Assembly (NCBI RefSeq): GCF_023509475.1
Contig: NZ_JAKSDZ010000001.1
Span: 248,001 to 312,000, forward strand
Source of the DNA: Aestuariirhabdus haliotis
GTDB lineage: Bacteria; Pseudomonadota; Gammaproteobacteria; Pseudomonadales; Aestuariirhabdaceae
DNA length: 64,000 bases
Reading direction: 5' to 3'
In this document: positions 1 to 8,833 of the stretch, piece by piece
Layout: each line of letters starts with the position of its first letter
How positions within the stretch are numbered: position 1 is the first letter of the stretch
Position numbers and translations under genes: made by a program
The notes under the pieces: generated by a model
The model's input: only the letters and a program-made list of their open reading frames with translations
What the model was told of the DNA's origin: nothing
Database searches by the model: none

Positions 1-1
1 C

Positions 2-280
2 GATGTCATTATCAACGCCACATCGGCAAGCTTGCAGGGGGATGTACCGCCTTTACCCAAGGGGTTGGTAACCAGACAAACGACCTGTTATGACATGATG
101 TATGGAGCAGAGCCTACGGCATTTAATCTCTGGGCCGAAAGACAGGGGGCTAAGGCTTGCATCGATGGTCTGGGCATGTTGGTAGAACAGGCGGCTGAGG
201 CTTTCTTTTGCTGGCGCGGAGTGCGTCCTGATACTCAACCCGTTCTGCAAGTCTTGCGGACGGAATTGGCGGGGAATTAA
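2..280 (+). CDS. aroE: Shikimate dehydrogenase, C-terminal part (truncated by window edge)
   Basis: This is the last ~92 residues of an AroE-type shikimate dehydrogenase, which reduces 3-dehydroshikimate to shikimate with NADPH in the cytoplasmic aromatic amino acid pathway. The visible part opens with the INATSAS segment that follows the nucleotide-binding fold in this family. It ends with the characteristic [10 protein letters not shown] helix, which packs on the substrate site. The frame is open from base 2 and stops with TAA at 278-280, so the N-terminal catalytic half lies left of the window. The next gene on this strand begins 164 bases later, so they are probably separate units. The family call is confident; the upstream part cannot be judged. 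Confidence 0.9.
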   Translation, partial: DVIINATSASLQGDVPPLPKGLVTRQTTCYDMMYGAEPTAFNLWAERQGAKACIDGLGMLVEQAAEAFFCWRGVRPDTQPVLQVLRTELAGN

Positions 281-444
281 CCCTCTGCGCTTGAAGCGTA
301 AAAGGCAATCCCTCGCCCCAGAGACTTGATAAAAGACAATATCTTCGATGCCCTTCCTGCTATTATGAACGGCAGTTAGAGACTCGATAGGTGGGCCGTT
401 TCGGCTTGCCATTTTGACTTGTTACAGACGACAGGAGCAGGGCT

Positions 445-1008
445 GTGGATTCCAAACTGGGTTTTTTTATTCTGGTTGATGCCGGTGATAACGACGTTCA
501 CAAAATTCGTGAAGAGTTGCTTAAAATCGACGAGATCGTGCTGGTCCACTGCCTGATCGGGCCGACGGATCTGATCTGCTACGGTGAGGCGGAAAGTCTG
601 GAAGCGATGCGAGAAGTCATTACCCAAAAGGCCTCCGCGTTGATTGAAGCCAAATTTAACCCCATTTCTCATACTCAAACCTGCCTCTCCCTGGAGTGTC
701 ATGGCAAACATCTGTCAGCCGATTTGCATGGGCACCCGGAAAAAACCGCGGCCTGGATTTTTGCCGATATCAATATTGCCAGTGCTCTGGATATTAGCGA
801 ACGGTTGTTATCCAAAAATCCGGAAATCATCTGTGCTCATACCGTGCTCGGTGCCCAGGACACCATCTTTTACGTAGAAGCCGAGAACCTCGATCGCCTG
901 ATGGCGGTGGTTGATGATGGGGTTCGCATCCTGCGTGGCATTGGTAACGAAGGCAAATCCGTGAAGGCGCTGTCCCGTACCGATACTCGACTGGTACTGA
1001 TGCCTTAA
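445..1008 (+). CDS. Tandem RAM (Lrp/AsnC ligand-binding-like) domain protein without DNA-binding domain
   Basis: This is a 187-residue cytoplasmic protein. The GTG start has an acaggag Shine-Dalgarno at 431-437. Two similar halves are visible, roughly residues 3-60 and 93-180. Each has a beta-alpha-beta pattern with a conserved turn (IGPTDLICYGEAE in the first, LGAQDTIFYVEAE in the second). That resembles the TGxyDl turn of the RAM ligand-binding domain of Lrp/AsnC regulators. No helix-turn-helix is present, so it is not itself an obvious transcription factor. Stand-alone RAM proteins usually bind an amino acid or partner a full-length regulator; the ligand is unknown here. It sits alone between aroE and the convergent carbonic anhydrase gene. 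Confidence 0.7.
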   Translation: MDSKLGFFILVDAGDNDVHKIREELLKIDEIVLVHCLIGPTDLICYGEAESLEAMREVITQKASALIEAKFNPISHTQTCLSLECHGKHLSADLHGHPEKTAAWIFADINIASALDISERLLSKNPEIICAHTVLGAQDTIFYVEAENLDRLMAVVDDGVRILRGIGNEGKSVKALSRTDTRLVLMP

Positions 1009-1049
1009 GCAGCTTTGGCGCCGGGTTAACCGATCCGGTGCCAATGTTG

Positions 1050-1595
1050 TTAAACGTAGTTTTGCTCAATGTGATCGTTTTTGAGTTTGACGTAGTTCGA
1101 TGCGGTGTAAGTAAAGTAGCTGAGTTCTTTGTTGGTTAATGGGCGAATGGCTTTGGCCGGGCGACCCACATAGAGATAACCACTCTGCAGCCGCTTGCCA
1201 GGGGGAACCAGGCTTCCAGCACCCAGTACAACTTGTGATTCCACCACTGCACCGTCCATTACCATAGCACCCATACCAATCAGAACTTCATCCCCGATTG
1301 TGCAGCCGTGAAGTGTGGCCTGATGCCCGACCGTGACATCGTTGCCCAGCGTTAACGGAAAGCCATCCGGATCGTAGGGCCCAGCGTGGGTGATATGGAG
1401 TACGGAACCGTCCTGAATGCTGCAACGTTGGCCGATGCGAATACGGTGCATATCCCCGCGGATAACGACCATTGGCCATACCGAGCAGTCGTCTCCCAGA
1501 GCCACGTCACCCAGAACGACGGCGGAAGGATCAACAAAAACCTGAGACCCGAGTTGGGGCGTAAGCGCGTTAAATGAACGAATTGATTGGCTCAT
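1050..1595 (-). CDS. Gamma-class carbonic anhydrase family protein (YrdA/PaaY-like)
   Basis: This is a 181-residue left-handed beta-helix protein with hexapeptide repeats (VVLGDVALGDDCSVWP, TVGHQATLHGCTIGDEVLIGMG). It belongs to the YrdA/gamma-carbonic anhydrase group, trimers that bind a metal through histidines between subunits. Candidate ligands are seen in HITHAG and VGHQATLHGC. The start MSQSIRSFN was chosen over an upstream in-frame ATG at 1706 because the family begins near here and a ggggtt stretch lies just upstream. It is divergent from prlC, an arrangement also seen in Pseudomonas. Real anhydrase activity is unproven for many members. The family call is strong; substrate and activity are inference. 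Confidence 0.88.
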   Translation of the reverse strand: MSQSIRSFNALTPQLGSQVFVDPSAVVLGDVALGDDCSVWPMVVIRGDMHRIRIGQRCSIQDGSVLHITHAGPYDPDGFPLTLGNDVTVGHQATLHGCTIGDEVLIGMGAMVMDGAVVESQVVLGAGSLVPPGKRLQSGYLYVGRPAKAIRPLTNKELSYFTYTASNYVKLKNDHIEQNYV

Positions 1596-1785
1596 TAGTA
1601 GAACCCCTATTGAAAACAGTGGTTGAGAAACCCATTGTATGAGTTCTGCAGGAATAAAACCGATGCGTGAAACAGGCAGCCCTGAACCGGGTGTCTTGAT
1701 TAACAACCAGGCTGCGCCTTCAACCCATGGGCTGCGCAGATTCTAACCCGAACCCAAGCTGAGTTTTAGTGAACAGGAATCTTAC

Positions 1786-3828
1786 ATGAGCAACCCCTTG
1801 ATGCAGACCAATAATCTCCCCCCCTTTGACCAAATCGAGCCTGGCCATGTCGAGCCCGCGATTCGGCAATTGCTGGAGGAGAGCCGTAACGAGATCAGGG
1901 CGTTGCTCGCCACGCAGGCGGAAACGGAAGAGGCGGCTGACTGGAATAGTCTGGTTGCACCCCTGGATGGTATTGATGATCGCTTAAACCAGGCCTGGTC
2001 CCCGGTGAGCCACATGAATGCGGTGGTTAATTCCCCGGAATTACGTGATGCCTATAACGCTTGCTTGCCGTTGCTGTCTGAGTATGCCACCGAAATGGGC
2101 CAGAATCCTGATCTCTATCAGGCCTATAAAAAGCTTGCCGACAGTGTAGGGTTTAAAGACCTGGACATAGCCCAGCAGAAAGTGGTCAATAATGCCCTGC
2201 GCGATTTTCGTCTGTCGGGTATTGCGCTGGAACCGGAGCAGCAACAGCGTTACGGGGAGTTGAAAAAGCGGCTATCGGAGCTGACCAGTAAGTTCTCTGA
2301 GAACGTCCTGGATGCTACCCAGGCTTGGTCCAAACTGGTTGTGACTGAGCAGGAGCTGGCCGGAATGCCAGACTCTGCTTTACAGGCAGCTAGGCAGGCG
2401 GCGCAAGCCAAAGGCCAGGACGGTTATCTGTTAACCCTCGAATTTCCATCCTACCTGCCGGTCATGATGTACTGTGATAATCGCGAGCTGCGGCGCGAAG
2501 TCTATACCGCGTTTTCTACCCGAGCGTCCGATCAAGGTCCCCATGCCGGGCAATGGGACAATAGCGCCTTGATCGACGAGATTCTGGCATTACGCTTCGA
2601 ATTGGCCAAGTTGTTGGGCTTTGCCAACTACGCGGAATTATCCCTGGCGACCAAAATGGGCGAAGACCCTGAGCAAATTACCGGTTTTTTGCGGGATTTA
2701 GCCGCACGCAGTAAACCCGTTGCCGAGCGTGAGCTGCAGGAATTACAGGTATTTGCCAAACAGGAGCACGCACAGGATGAACTCGAAGCCTGGGATATCA
2801 CCTACTTCGGTGAAAAGCTAAAGCAGCATACGTTCGCCATATCGCAGGAAGAGTTGCGGCCTTATTTTCCAGCTGAACGTGTTATTTCTGGAATGTTCGA
2901 AGTGGTCAAGCGGTTATACGGCATTGAAATATCACAAAAAGAAGGTGTGGCTAGCTGGCATTCCGATGTCCGATTCTACGAAGTGAGTGATCAGAATGGG
3001 GTCATCGGACGCTTCTACCTGGACCTTTACGCGCGGGAAAACAAGCGTGGCGGGGCCTGGATGGATGAGTGCAGAGTGCGCCGGCAACTCAGCGAAGGAA
3101 TACAGCTTCCCGTGGCTTATCTGGTATGTAACTTTAATGGCCCGGTCGGTGACAAGCCCGCGCTGCTGACCCACGACGAAGTAACCACATTGTTCCACGA
3201 ATTCGGCCATGGCTTGCACCATCTGTTAACCCGAATTGACTACGCTGGAGTCTCTGGCATCAATGGTGTGCCTTGGGATGCGGTAGAATTGCCCAGCCAG
3301 TTTATGGAGAACTGGTGCTGGGAAACCGAGGGTCTGGCGCTGATTTCGGGACATTATGAATCGGGTGAGCCTTTGCCGGCAGAAATGCTCAATAAACTGC
3401 TGGCCGCAAGAAATTTTCAGTCGGGTATGATGATGGTTCGGCAATTGGAGTTTTCCCTGTTTGATTTTTTAATCCACCAGGACTATGACCGGGGCTTGGA
3501 TGTTCAGTCGACGATCAATAAGGTTCGCAACGAGGTTTCCGTGATCGAACCGCCGGTATTCAATCGCTTCCAGCATAGCTTTAGCCATATTTTTGCGGGT
3601 GGCTATGCCGCGGGTTATTACAGTTATAAGTGGGCAGAAGTATTGTCGGCGGATGCTTTCTCCAGCTTTGAGGAAGAAGGCATCTTTAATAAGCAAACTG
3701 GCCAGCGCTTTTTGCAATGCATATTGCAACGAGGCGGTTCTGAAGAGCCGATGGAACTGTTTAAGAGGTTCCGGGGACGTGAGCCCAGTATTGATGCGCT
3801 TTTGCGTCATAGCGGTATTGTGGAGTAA
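1786..3828 (+). CDS. prlC: Oligopeptidase A, M3 family zinc metallopeptidase
   Basis: This is a 680-residue cytosolic thimet-type oligopeptidase, the usual length for OpdA/PrlC. It degrades short peptides, including cleaved signal peptides. The zinc motif HEFGH lies at residues 471-475, followed by the third-ligand helix typical of M3 enzymes (MENWCWETEGL). The N-terminal LPPFDQIEPGHVEPAI segment is the standard PrlC opening. The ATG was chosen because it begins this conserved block. The next gene, yheV, starts 3 bases after the stop, so the two are very likely co-transcribed. Nothing is truncated or odd. Confidence 0.96.
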   Translation: MSNPLMQTNNLPPFDQIEPGHVEPAIRQLLEESRNEIRALLATQAETEEAADWNSLVAPLDGIDDRLNQAWSPVSHMNAVVNSPELRDAYNACLPLLSEYATEMGQNPDLYQAYKKLADSVGFKDLDIAQQKVVNNALRDFRLSGIALEPEQQQRYGELKKRLSELTSKFSENVLDATQAWSKLVVTEQELAGMPDSALQAARQAAQAKGQDGYLLTLEFPSYLPVMMYCDNRELRREVYTAFSTRASDQGPHAGQWDNSALIDEILALRFELAKLLGFANYAELSLATKMGEDPEQITGFLRDLAARSKPVAERELQELQVFAKQEHAQDELEAWDITYFGEKLKQHTFAISQEELRPYFPAERVISGMFEVVKRLYGIEISQKEGVASWHSDVRFYEVSDQNGVIGRFYLDLYARENKRGGAWMDECRVRRQLSEGIQLPVAYLVCNFNGPVGDKPALLTHDEVTTLFHEFGHGLHHLLTRIDYAGVSGINGVPWDAVELPSQFMENWCWETEGLALISGHYESGEPLPAEMLNKLLAARNFQSGMMMVRQLEFSLFDFLIHQDYDRGLDVQSTINKVRNEVSVIEPPVFNRFQHSFSHIFAGGYAAGYYSYKWAEVLSADAFSSFEEEGIFNKQTGQRFLQCILQRGGSEEPMELFKRFRGREPSIDALLRHSGIVE

Positions 3829-3831
3829 CGA

Positions 3832-4086
3832 GTGGCCATTAAAAAACGATTTATCGCCGGTGCCGTTTGCCCATCCTGTAATAAAATGGACCGCCTGGTG
3901 GTGATTCAAGAAGGGGGTAAGCCGGAAAAACGTGAGTGTGTGTCGTGTGGATTTACGGATTCACAGGACAGTTTGACGGTATCCGAAATACCCACTCGCG
4001 TGATTCCCAAGCAAGAAGCGGATGCAGAATTGCAACCGCTTCGGCTGGTTTCGTTTCCGGCATCCACAAAAAAAAATCAGAGTTAA
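3832..4086 (+). CDS. yheV: YheV-family putative metal-binding protein
   Basis: This is an 84-residue zinc-ribbon-like protein of the YheV family (DUF2387). The sequence shows CPSC and CVSCGFTD, two CXXC knuckles about 25 residues apart that probably bind zinc. The GTG start overlaps no other gene and has a ggag element six bases upstream, inside the end of prlC. It follows prlC by 3 bases, a linkage also known in other gammaproteobacteria. The molecular role is not known. Its stop shares a palindromic TTAA with the stop of the convergent gene, giving a 3-base overlap. Confidence 0.85.
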   Translation: MAIKKRFIAGAVCPSCNKMDRLVVIQEGGKPEKRECVSCGFTDSQDSLTVSEIPTRVIPKQEADAELQPLRLVSFPASTKKNQS

Positions 4087-4880
4087 ATCGCTTTCAGGTA
4101 GTGTTGGCGTAATTTAAAGTCCAAACCCATCTCGCCGGCCAGACATGGCCATTGTTGTTCTCCCTGCTTCCAGTGTTGGGCGTGTTCTTTAATGAAGCGC
4201 CCTAAACCGCCCTGCTCCAGGGCTTCGAATCGACGACCAAGGCCTGATACCGCATGCTCGACCAGGCTGTCGAGTTCGTTGGCAAAGGGTTCGCCAACAA
4301 TGGCGTGAGCAATTACATTGGCCTGACTGGTATCGAGTGGAATTAGGGGAAAGCCCCCACGGCTCCAGAAAATATCATTCACTTCCTCAAAAAGTCGATG
4401 CCCCAAATAGGCTTCATCCAGCAGGCCAATGAGGCCGGCGTGGCCATTGATGGCGGGCGAAGGTGACAGAAAGTATTCGGAAACGATGCTCAGGAAAGGA
4501 CTGATCAGTTCATTAACGCCGGACTTACGTACGCTATCATCGACAACTTCAATAAATTCAGGCACATAATTAATGTACTGAATAGAAAATTCGAGCAGCT
4601 TTGTATTTGCGGTTGGGCGATCAAGGCCTAAAAGTGGGTGGAGTCCATTTTTCAGAGAGTTAAGGTGAGCGGCAAGGTGTTGATGTTGATGTTCTTGTTG
4701 TAACGCATTGGCAATGAGTTCTCGTATCGCGTCTGCACTCATACTGATTCCCCTCGGTGAGCCTAATGCAGAATCAAAAGCCACCGAATGACTGGCAACA
4801 TTGGCATACGAAAATCGAATAAAGCCAAGCTGCGAAGCTAATAAGTCTAGATGCTGAAACAGCAACTCCTTGGACACCAT
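4083..4880 (-). CDS. Hypothetical protein, 265 aa
   Basis: I do not recognise this 265-residue protein. It has no signal peptide or clear transmembrane segment, so it is probably cytoplasmic. It is largely helical, with a histidine/glutamine-rich patch near residue 60 (QQEHQHQHLAAHL). A central segment (PFLSIVSEYFLSPSP, then GLIGLLDEAYLGHRLF) faintly recalls YkvA/DUF1232-type helical proteins, but that similarity is weak. It converges on yheV, sharing a TTAA stop. A possible 44-codon reading frame ends seven bases upstream of its ATG. It is clearly a real coding frame by length and amino acid make-up; its function is unknown. Confidence 0.7.
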   Translation of the reverse strand: MVSKELLFQHLDLLASQLGFIRFSYANVASHSVAFDSALGSPRGISMSADAIRELIANALQQEHQHQHLAAHLNSLKNGLHPLLGLDRPTANTKLLEFSIQYINYVPEFIEVVDDSVRKSGVNELISPFLSIVSEYFLSPSPAINGHAGLIGLLDEAYLGHRLFEEVNDIFWSRGGFPLIPLDTSQANVIAHAIVGEPFANELDSLVEHAVSGLGRRFEALEQGGLGRFIKEHAQHWKQGEQQWPCLAGEMGLDFKLRQHYLKAI

Positions 4881-4887
4881 TATTTAC

Positions 4888-5025
4888 TCAAAACTGTTCA
4901 GGCACCACCTTTTTGATATCAGCAATACTCTGTTGCTGACATTTATAGAGTTGATTGTAGACGATAGCTAAAAAACGCAAAGGCGCTTGTTTAGACGAAT
5001 CGGCTATTTGCTCATTGTTCATCAT
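4888..5025 (-). CDS. Candidate small protein upstream of the 265-aa hypothetical gene
   Basis: A 45-codon frame with tandem ATG ATG starts (5025 and 5022) is immediately preceded by an in-frame TGA, so the start is fixed. The peptide begins MMNNEQIADSSKQAP and ends KKVVPEQF. It is mixed helical in character, with no membrane segment. Its stop lies seven bases before the ATG of the 4083-4880 gene, which suggests a small leading gene of the same transcript. No convincing Shine-Dalgarno is seen, and this length can arise by chance. Confidence 0.35.
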   Translation of the reverse strand: MMNNEQIADSSKQAPLRFLAIVYNQLYKCQQQSIADIKKVVPEQF

Positions 5026-5166
5026 TCACGGGAAACGGGGAGGAATAAGGCGACGCGGTATTAAATAAATGAGAGATTAAACGGTGGAGAAAGAGTGATA
5101 AAAAATCGGAAAAGGCGACAATTTCGGTCTTATAGCGTGCCTTCGTCGTGAAATTCAGCCATTTCT

Positions 5167-5196
5167 TTGCAATGCAAGAAAACCTGTACCTATACT
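5167..5196 (+). promoter_or_regulatory. Candidate sigma-70 promoter of the cox operon
   Basis: TTGCAA (5167-5172) and TATACT (5191-5196) are separated by 18 bases. They lie on the coding strand about 160 bases before coxB and fit a housekeeping promoter. It is the best such pair in the gap. The start site is inferred, not shown. Confidence 0.5.
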
Positions 5197-5356
5197 GATT
5201 TGTGCGTAATGGTTCTATTTCAGGTTGTTGCTCGAGGAACGGGTGCTGTTATGGAACCGTCATCAACAAGAATAAGAAAAGCAACGGTCTCAAAATTGCC
5301 GAGGTAGTGCGACTGGCTACACCTCGTGTAAACGGACATTAAGAGATGAGGTGATG

Positions 5357-6475
5357 ATGCCCAACCTGGCACAGTGGCGCTGGCGTTCTTTGAGTGCAGG
5401 CATAGGAGGGTTGGCGCTCGATGCGTCGGCTGAATTAAAGATGAACCTTCCAGAGCCCGTTTCTCCGCTTACCGCCGAGATATTCGATCTGCATATGCTC
5501 ACCACACTGGTCTCCACCATTATCATGGTAGCGGTGATTGGCTTGGTAGGTTTTACCATCTATCGTTTCCGTAAATCACAGGGCAGCGAAGCGGATCAGG
5601 ATTTTAACGATAGTCGCTTTGGTACCTGGGGCTGGATTCTAGTGCCCATCATCGTGCTCGGCATCGACCTGAGTATTGCAGGACCTGGGGCCAAAACCCT
5701 GAAAAATGTGGAAGCCTATGAAGAGGCGGACCTCACACTCAAGGTTATAGGTTCCCAGTGGAAGTGGACCTACGAATACCTGGATCAAGACATTAGCTTT
5801 GTCAGTAATCTGAATAATGAGGATTTATCGAGTCCAGGATATTTACGGGAAGTTGATAATCCGGTGGTATTGCCGACCCATCAGCGGATCCGTTTCTTGC
5901 ATACTGCCAGCGACGTACTGCACAACTGGTGGGTGCCAGCGGTGGCACCGAAAAAAGATTCTATCCCCGGATACATTAATGAAACCTGGACCATTATCGA
6001 ACAGGAAGGCACCTATTATGGCCAATGTGCTGAACTTTGCGGTACACGCCATGCCTATATGCCGATTGTTGTAAAGGCGGTAAGCGAGCAGGAGTTTGCG
6101 CAATGGGTTGCGGATAAAAAACAGCAGAAAGCGACACAACTGGCCGAGGCTACAGCAGAGAAAGAGTGGTCCAAGGCCGAGTTGATGGCTCGAGGCGAAA
6201 GTGTATACAACCGAACGTGCGCTGCCTGTCACCAAATTGAAGGTACAGGAACACCGCCCGTATTCCCCGCGTTGAAAGGCAGCGCGATTGCGCTGGGTGA
6301 TGTCTCGGCACATATCGATATTGTCCTGAATGGTAAAGCAGGAACAGCGATGTCGGCCTGGGGTAGCCAGCTGAATGATTTGGAAATCGCGGCCGTCGTA
6401 ACGTACGAAAGAAACGCCTGGGGTAATGACTCAGGTGATCTGGTGCAACCCGCTGCCATCAAAGCGGCGCGTTAG
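5357..6475 (+). CDS. coxB: Cytochrome c oxidase subunit II with fused cytochrome c domain
   Basis: This is the periplasm-facing electron-entry subunit of an aa3-type cytochrome c oxidase. After a short, poor signal-like N-terminus it has two transmembrane helices (starting at [16 protein letters not shown] and [13 protein letters not shown]). A CuA cupredoxin domain follows, with Cys224, Cys228, His232 and Met235 in [15 protein letters not shown]-terminal class I heme c domain has CAACH at 288-292. This subunit type takes electrons from soluble cytochrome c; cytochrome c4, encoded at 22.5 kb, is a possible donor. GTG 5351, ATG 5354 and ATG 5357 are all possible starts. The last was chosen for its spacing from gatgagg. 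coxA follows 11 bases later. Confidence 0.95.
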   Translation: MPNLAQWRWRSLSAGIGGLALDASAELKMNLPEPVSPLTAEIFDLHMLTTLVSTIIMVAVIGLVGFTIYRFRKSQGSEADQDFNDSRFGTWGWILVPIIVLGIDLSIAGPGAKTLKNVEAYEEADLTLKVIGSQWKWTYEYLDQDISFVSNLNNEDLSSPGYLREVDNPVVLPTHQRIRFLHTASDVLHNWWVPAVAPKKDSIPGYINETWTIIEQEGTYYGQCAELCGTRHAYMPIVVKAVSEQEFAQWVADKKQQKATQLAEATAEKEWSKAELMARGESVYNRTCAACHQIEGTGTPPVFPALKGSAIALGDVSAHIDIVLNGKAGTAMSAWGSQLNDLEIAAVVTYERNAWGNDSGDLVQPAAIKAAR

Positions 6476-6486
6476 AGGATAATAAA

Positions 6487-8088
6487 ATGACCACTGTAGC
6501 TCTGGATCAGGATACCCATCACGACCACGCCCCGACGGGCATCAAGCGTTGGTTGTTCAGTACCAACCACAAAGATATTGGCACCATGTACCTGATTTTT
6601 TCGCTGGTCATGTTGTTCCTCGGCGGCGGGATGGCGATGGTAATTCGGGCAGAACTGTTTATGCCTGGTCTGCAGATCCTGAATCCTGATCTTTATAACA
6701 ATCTGGTAACGAATCATGCGCTGATCATGGTCTTCGGTCTGGTTATGCCGGCAGCAGCGGGCATGGCAAACTGGATGATTCCCCTGCAGATAGGCGCGCC
6801 GGACATGGCCCTGCCGCGGTTAAATAATCTGAGTTTCTGGCTGTTACCTGCTGGCGGCATTATGTTGATTATGTCGATGCTGGCCCCTTATTTTGGTACA
6901 GGCGGCCCCGTAAATACGGGTTGGACACTGTACCCTCCCCTATCGATTCAGGCCGGTATGTCGATGGATTTGGCGATTTTTACCCTCCATATTCTGGGTA
7001 TTTCATCGATTTTGGCGTCCATAAATATTATTACAACTATCTTGAATATGCGGGCTCCTGGCATGACCTTGATGAAGATGCCGATCTTTGTCTGGGCCTG
7101 GTTGCTAACGGCGTTCCTGTTGGTGCTGGTTATGCCAGTGCTGGCGGGTGGCGTTACCATGTTATTGTTCGATCGTCATTTCGGCACCAGTTTTTTTGAT
7201 GCCGCAGGCGGTGGCGACCCGGTGCTGTTTCAACACCTGTTCTGGTTTTTTGGCCACCCGGAAGTTTATGTCCTGCTACTGCCCTCTATAGGGGTGTTGG
7301 GAATGATTGTTCCAACGTTTTCGCGCAAGCCGCTGTTTGGTTATAAGCCCCTGGTTATTTTTATGATCATACTGACCCTGTTGGGCTTGGTGGTATGGGC
7401 GCATCATCAATACACAATTGGCATGTCATTAGCCGTAACCACGTACTTTATGATCGGCACAATCCTGATTTCAATTCCGGTTGGGCTGATGATCTTTAAT
7501 TTTATTTTTACCATGTGGCGAGGGTCGCTCACTTTTGAAACGCCCATGCTGTTCGCAATTGCCATCATCGTTATGTTTTCATTTGCCGGGGTAACCGGGT
7601 TGATGTTGGCTGTAGTGCCTGCTGACATGCAGTATCACGACACCTATTTTGTTGTGGCTCATTTTCATTATGCCTTGATACCCGGGGCACTGTTTGGGCT
7701 CTACGCAGGCGTGTTCTATTGGTTACCCAAGTGGACCGGCAATATGTACGACGAGAAACTGGGCAAGCTGTTCTTCTGGTGGACCACAATCGGATTCAAT
7801 CTGACATTTTTCCCACAACACTTCTCCGGTTTGGCAGGCATGCCCCGGCGCATCATTGATTACAGCCATCAGTTTGCCGATTTTAATATGATCTCAAGTG
7901 TTGGTGCCTTTATCTTCGGCCTGTCACATCTGTTGTTTCTGTACATCATTATTAAAACCATTCGGGGTGGCGAGAAAGCCGGTGATATGCCATGGGAAGG
8001 CGCTCAGGTAGGAACCCCGGGACTCGAGTGGACATTAAGTTCGCCACCTCCGTTCCACAGCTTTGAAACACCGCCCGAGGTCAAGTAG
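6487..8088 (+). CDS. coxA: Cytochrome c oxidase subunit I
   Basis: This is the catalytic 533-residue subunit with twelve transmembrane helices, housing heme a, heme a3 and CuB. Visible signatures are NHALIM in helix II, HPEVY at residues 257-261 (CuB histidine and the A1-type proton-path glutamate), the HHQY pair of helix VII, and [12 protein letters not shown] with the heme a3 and heme a ligands. The protein is full length and nothing catalytic is missing. This is a proton-pumping A1-type oxidase that reduces oxygen to water at the inner membrane. Its stop TAG directly abuts the ATG of the next small gene, indicating one transcript. Confidence 0.97.
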   Translation: MTTVALDQDTHHDHAPTGIKRWLFSTNHKDIGTMYLIFSLVMLFLGGGMAMVIRAELFMPGLQILNPDLYNNLVTNHALIMVFGLVMPAAAGMANWMIPLQIGAPDMALPRLNNLSFWLLPAGGIMLIMSMLAPYFGTGGPVNTGWTLYPPLSIQAGMSMDLAIFTLHILGISSILASINIITTILNMRAPGMTLMKMPIFVWAWLLTAFLLVLVMPVLAGGVTMLLFDRHFGTSFFDAAGGGDPVLFQHLFWFFGHPEVYVLLLPSIGVLGMIVPTFSRKPLFGYKPLVIFMIILTLLGLVVWAHHQYTIGMSLAVTTYFMIGTILISIPVGLMIFNFIFTMWRGSLTFETPMLFAIAIIVMFSFAGVTGLMLAVVPADMQYHDTYFVVAHFHYALIPGALFGLYAGVFYWLPKWTGNMYDEKLGKLFFWWTTIGFNLTFFPQHFSGLAGMPRRIIDYSHQFADFNMISSVGAFIFGLSHLLFLYIIIKTIRGGEKAGDMPWEGAQVGTPGLEWTLSSPPPFHSFETPPEVK

Positions 8089-8217
8089 ATGGCTCACTGG
8101 CAACCCGATGAAAAAGTGCGACGCAATAATGTCGTACTGGCGCTGATATTAGGTGTCTTTGCCCTGGCATTAACGGTGACTACCCTGATGCTGATGATTG
8201 CATCGGCGTCGAGTTAG
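8089..8217 (+). CDS. Small single-helix membrane protein, cytochrome oxidase small assembly protein-like
   Basis: This is a 42-residue protein. A charged N-terminus (MAHWQPDEKVRRNN) is followed by one transmembrane helix (residues about 15-38). It starts on the base after the coxA stop and ends 10 bases before ctaG, which strongly supports real translation in the operon. Short proteins with the same architecture and position between coxA and ctaG in proteobacteria are named cytochrome oxidase small assembly proteins. The exact role is not settled. The assignment rests on position and topology, not on a catalytic motif. Confidence 0.7.
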   Translation: MAHWQPDEKVRRNNVVLALILGVFALALTVTTLMLMIASASS

Positions 8218-8227
8218 CGGAGAAAAG

Positions 8228-8818
8228 ATGCAAAAAATACTCAACAATCCTCGCCTACGCACTGCGACACTGTTGTCGGCACTGGTGGTGGGAATGTTTG
8301 GGTTTGGTTTTGCGTTGGTGCCGCTGTATCAGCTTATTTGTGGTGCCTTGGGGATTAATAATCTGGATTCCATTGGTAACCGGGTTTCGCTGGAGGAGTT
8401 GTCCCAGCAGCCTGTTGCAATAGATCGTCTTGTGACGATGGAGTTTGATGCCACGGTGAATGCAGGTGCGCCGTTCGAGCTAAAACCCCTGACACGGAGA
8501 ATGAAAGTAGTGCCGGGAGAGGTGATGGATATGGATTACCAGATCACCAATCAAAGTGGTGTTGATGTGGTTACCCAGTCGATACCCAGTGTGACACCCT
8601 GGCAAGCGAATGAATATTTGAAAAAGGTCGAATGCTTTTGTTTTAGCCAACAACCGCTTATGGCCGGTGAAACCAAAAAAATGCGATTACGCTTTAGTGT
8701 GGATGCAAATATACCGGAGGAGTATCAAGTGATTACCCTCTCCTATACCTTAATGGACACCGATCGCAGTCAACTCAAAAACGCAACCGCATTGATAGAG
8801 CAGCCGTCAGGCAGTTAA
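8228..8818 (+). CDS. ctaG: Cytochrome c oxidase assembly protein Cox11 (CuB insertion)
   Basis: This is a 196-residue CtaG/Cox11 protein that delivers copper to the CuB site of subunit I. It has an N-terminal transmembrane anchor (ATLLSALVVGMFGFGFALV) followed by a periplasmic immunoglobulin-like domain. The copper-binding pair is in ECFCFSQQ. The start MQKILNNPRL was chosen because it has a ggagaaaag ribosome site; an upstream in-frame ATG at 8198 lies inside the small gene and has none. It is the third accessory of the operon, and coxC follows after 15 bases. Confidence 0.94.
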   Translation: MQKILNNPRLRTATLLSALVVGMFGFGFALVPLYQLICGALGINNLDSIGNRVSLEELSQQPVAIDRLVTMEFDATVNAGAPFELKPLTRRMKVVPGEVMDMDYQITNQSGVDVVTQSIPSVTPWQANEYLKKVECFCFSQQPLMAGETKKMRLRFSVDANIPEEYQVITLSYTLMDTDRSQLKNATALIEQPSGS

Positions 8819-8833
8819 CGAGAGGAAATTGGC

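Larger units (their letters stand above)
4881..5356. other. Intergenic region upstream of the cytochrome oxidase operon
   Basis: This is the longest gap in the window. It holds the candidate small frame at 4888-5025 on the minus strand and a credible rightward promoter at 5167-5196. The probable cox leader of about 150 bases follows. The leader contains a 32-codon ATG frame (5209-5307) without a ribosome binding site, which I do not call. No other repeat or operator is obvious. Confidence 0.6.

Noticed and set aside
5209-5307. 32-codon ATG frame in the cox leader
   Set aside because: No ribosome binding site is present and the peptide shows no feature; such frames are expected by chance in a 150-base leader.
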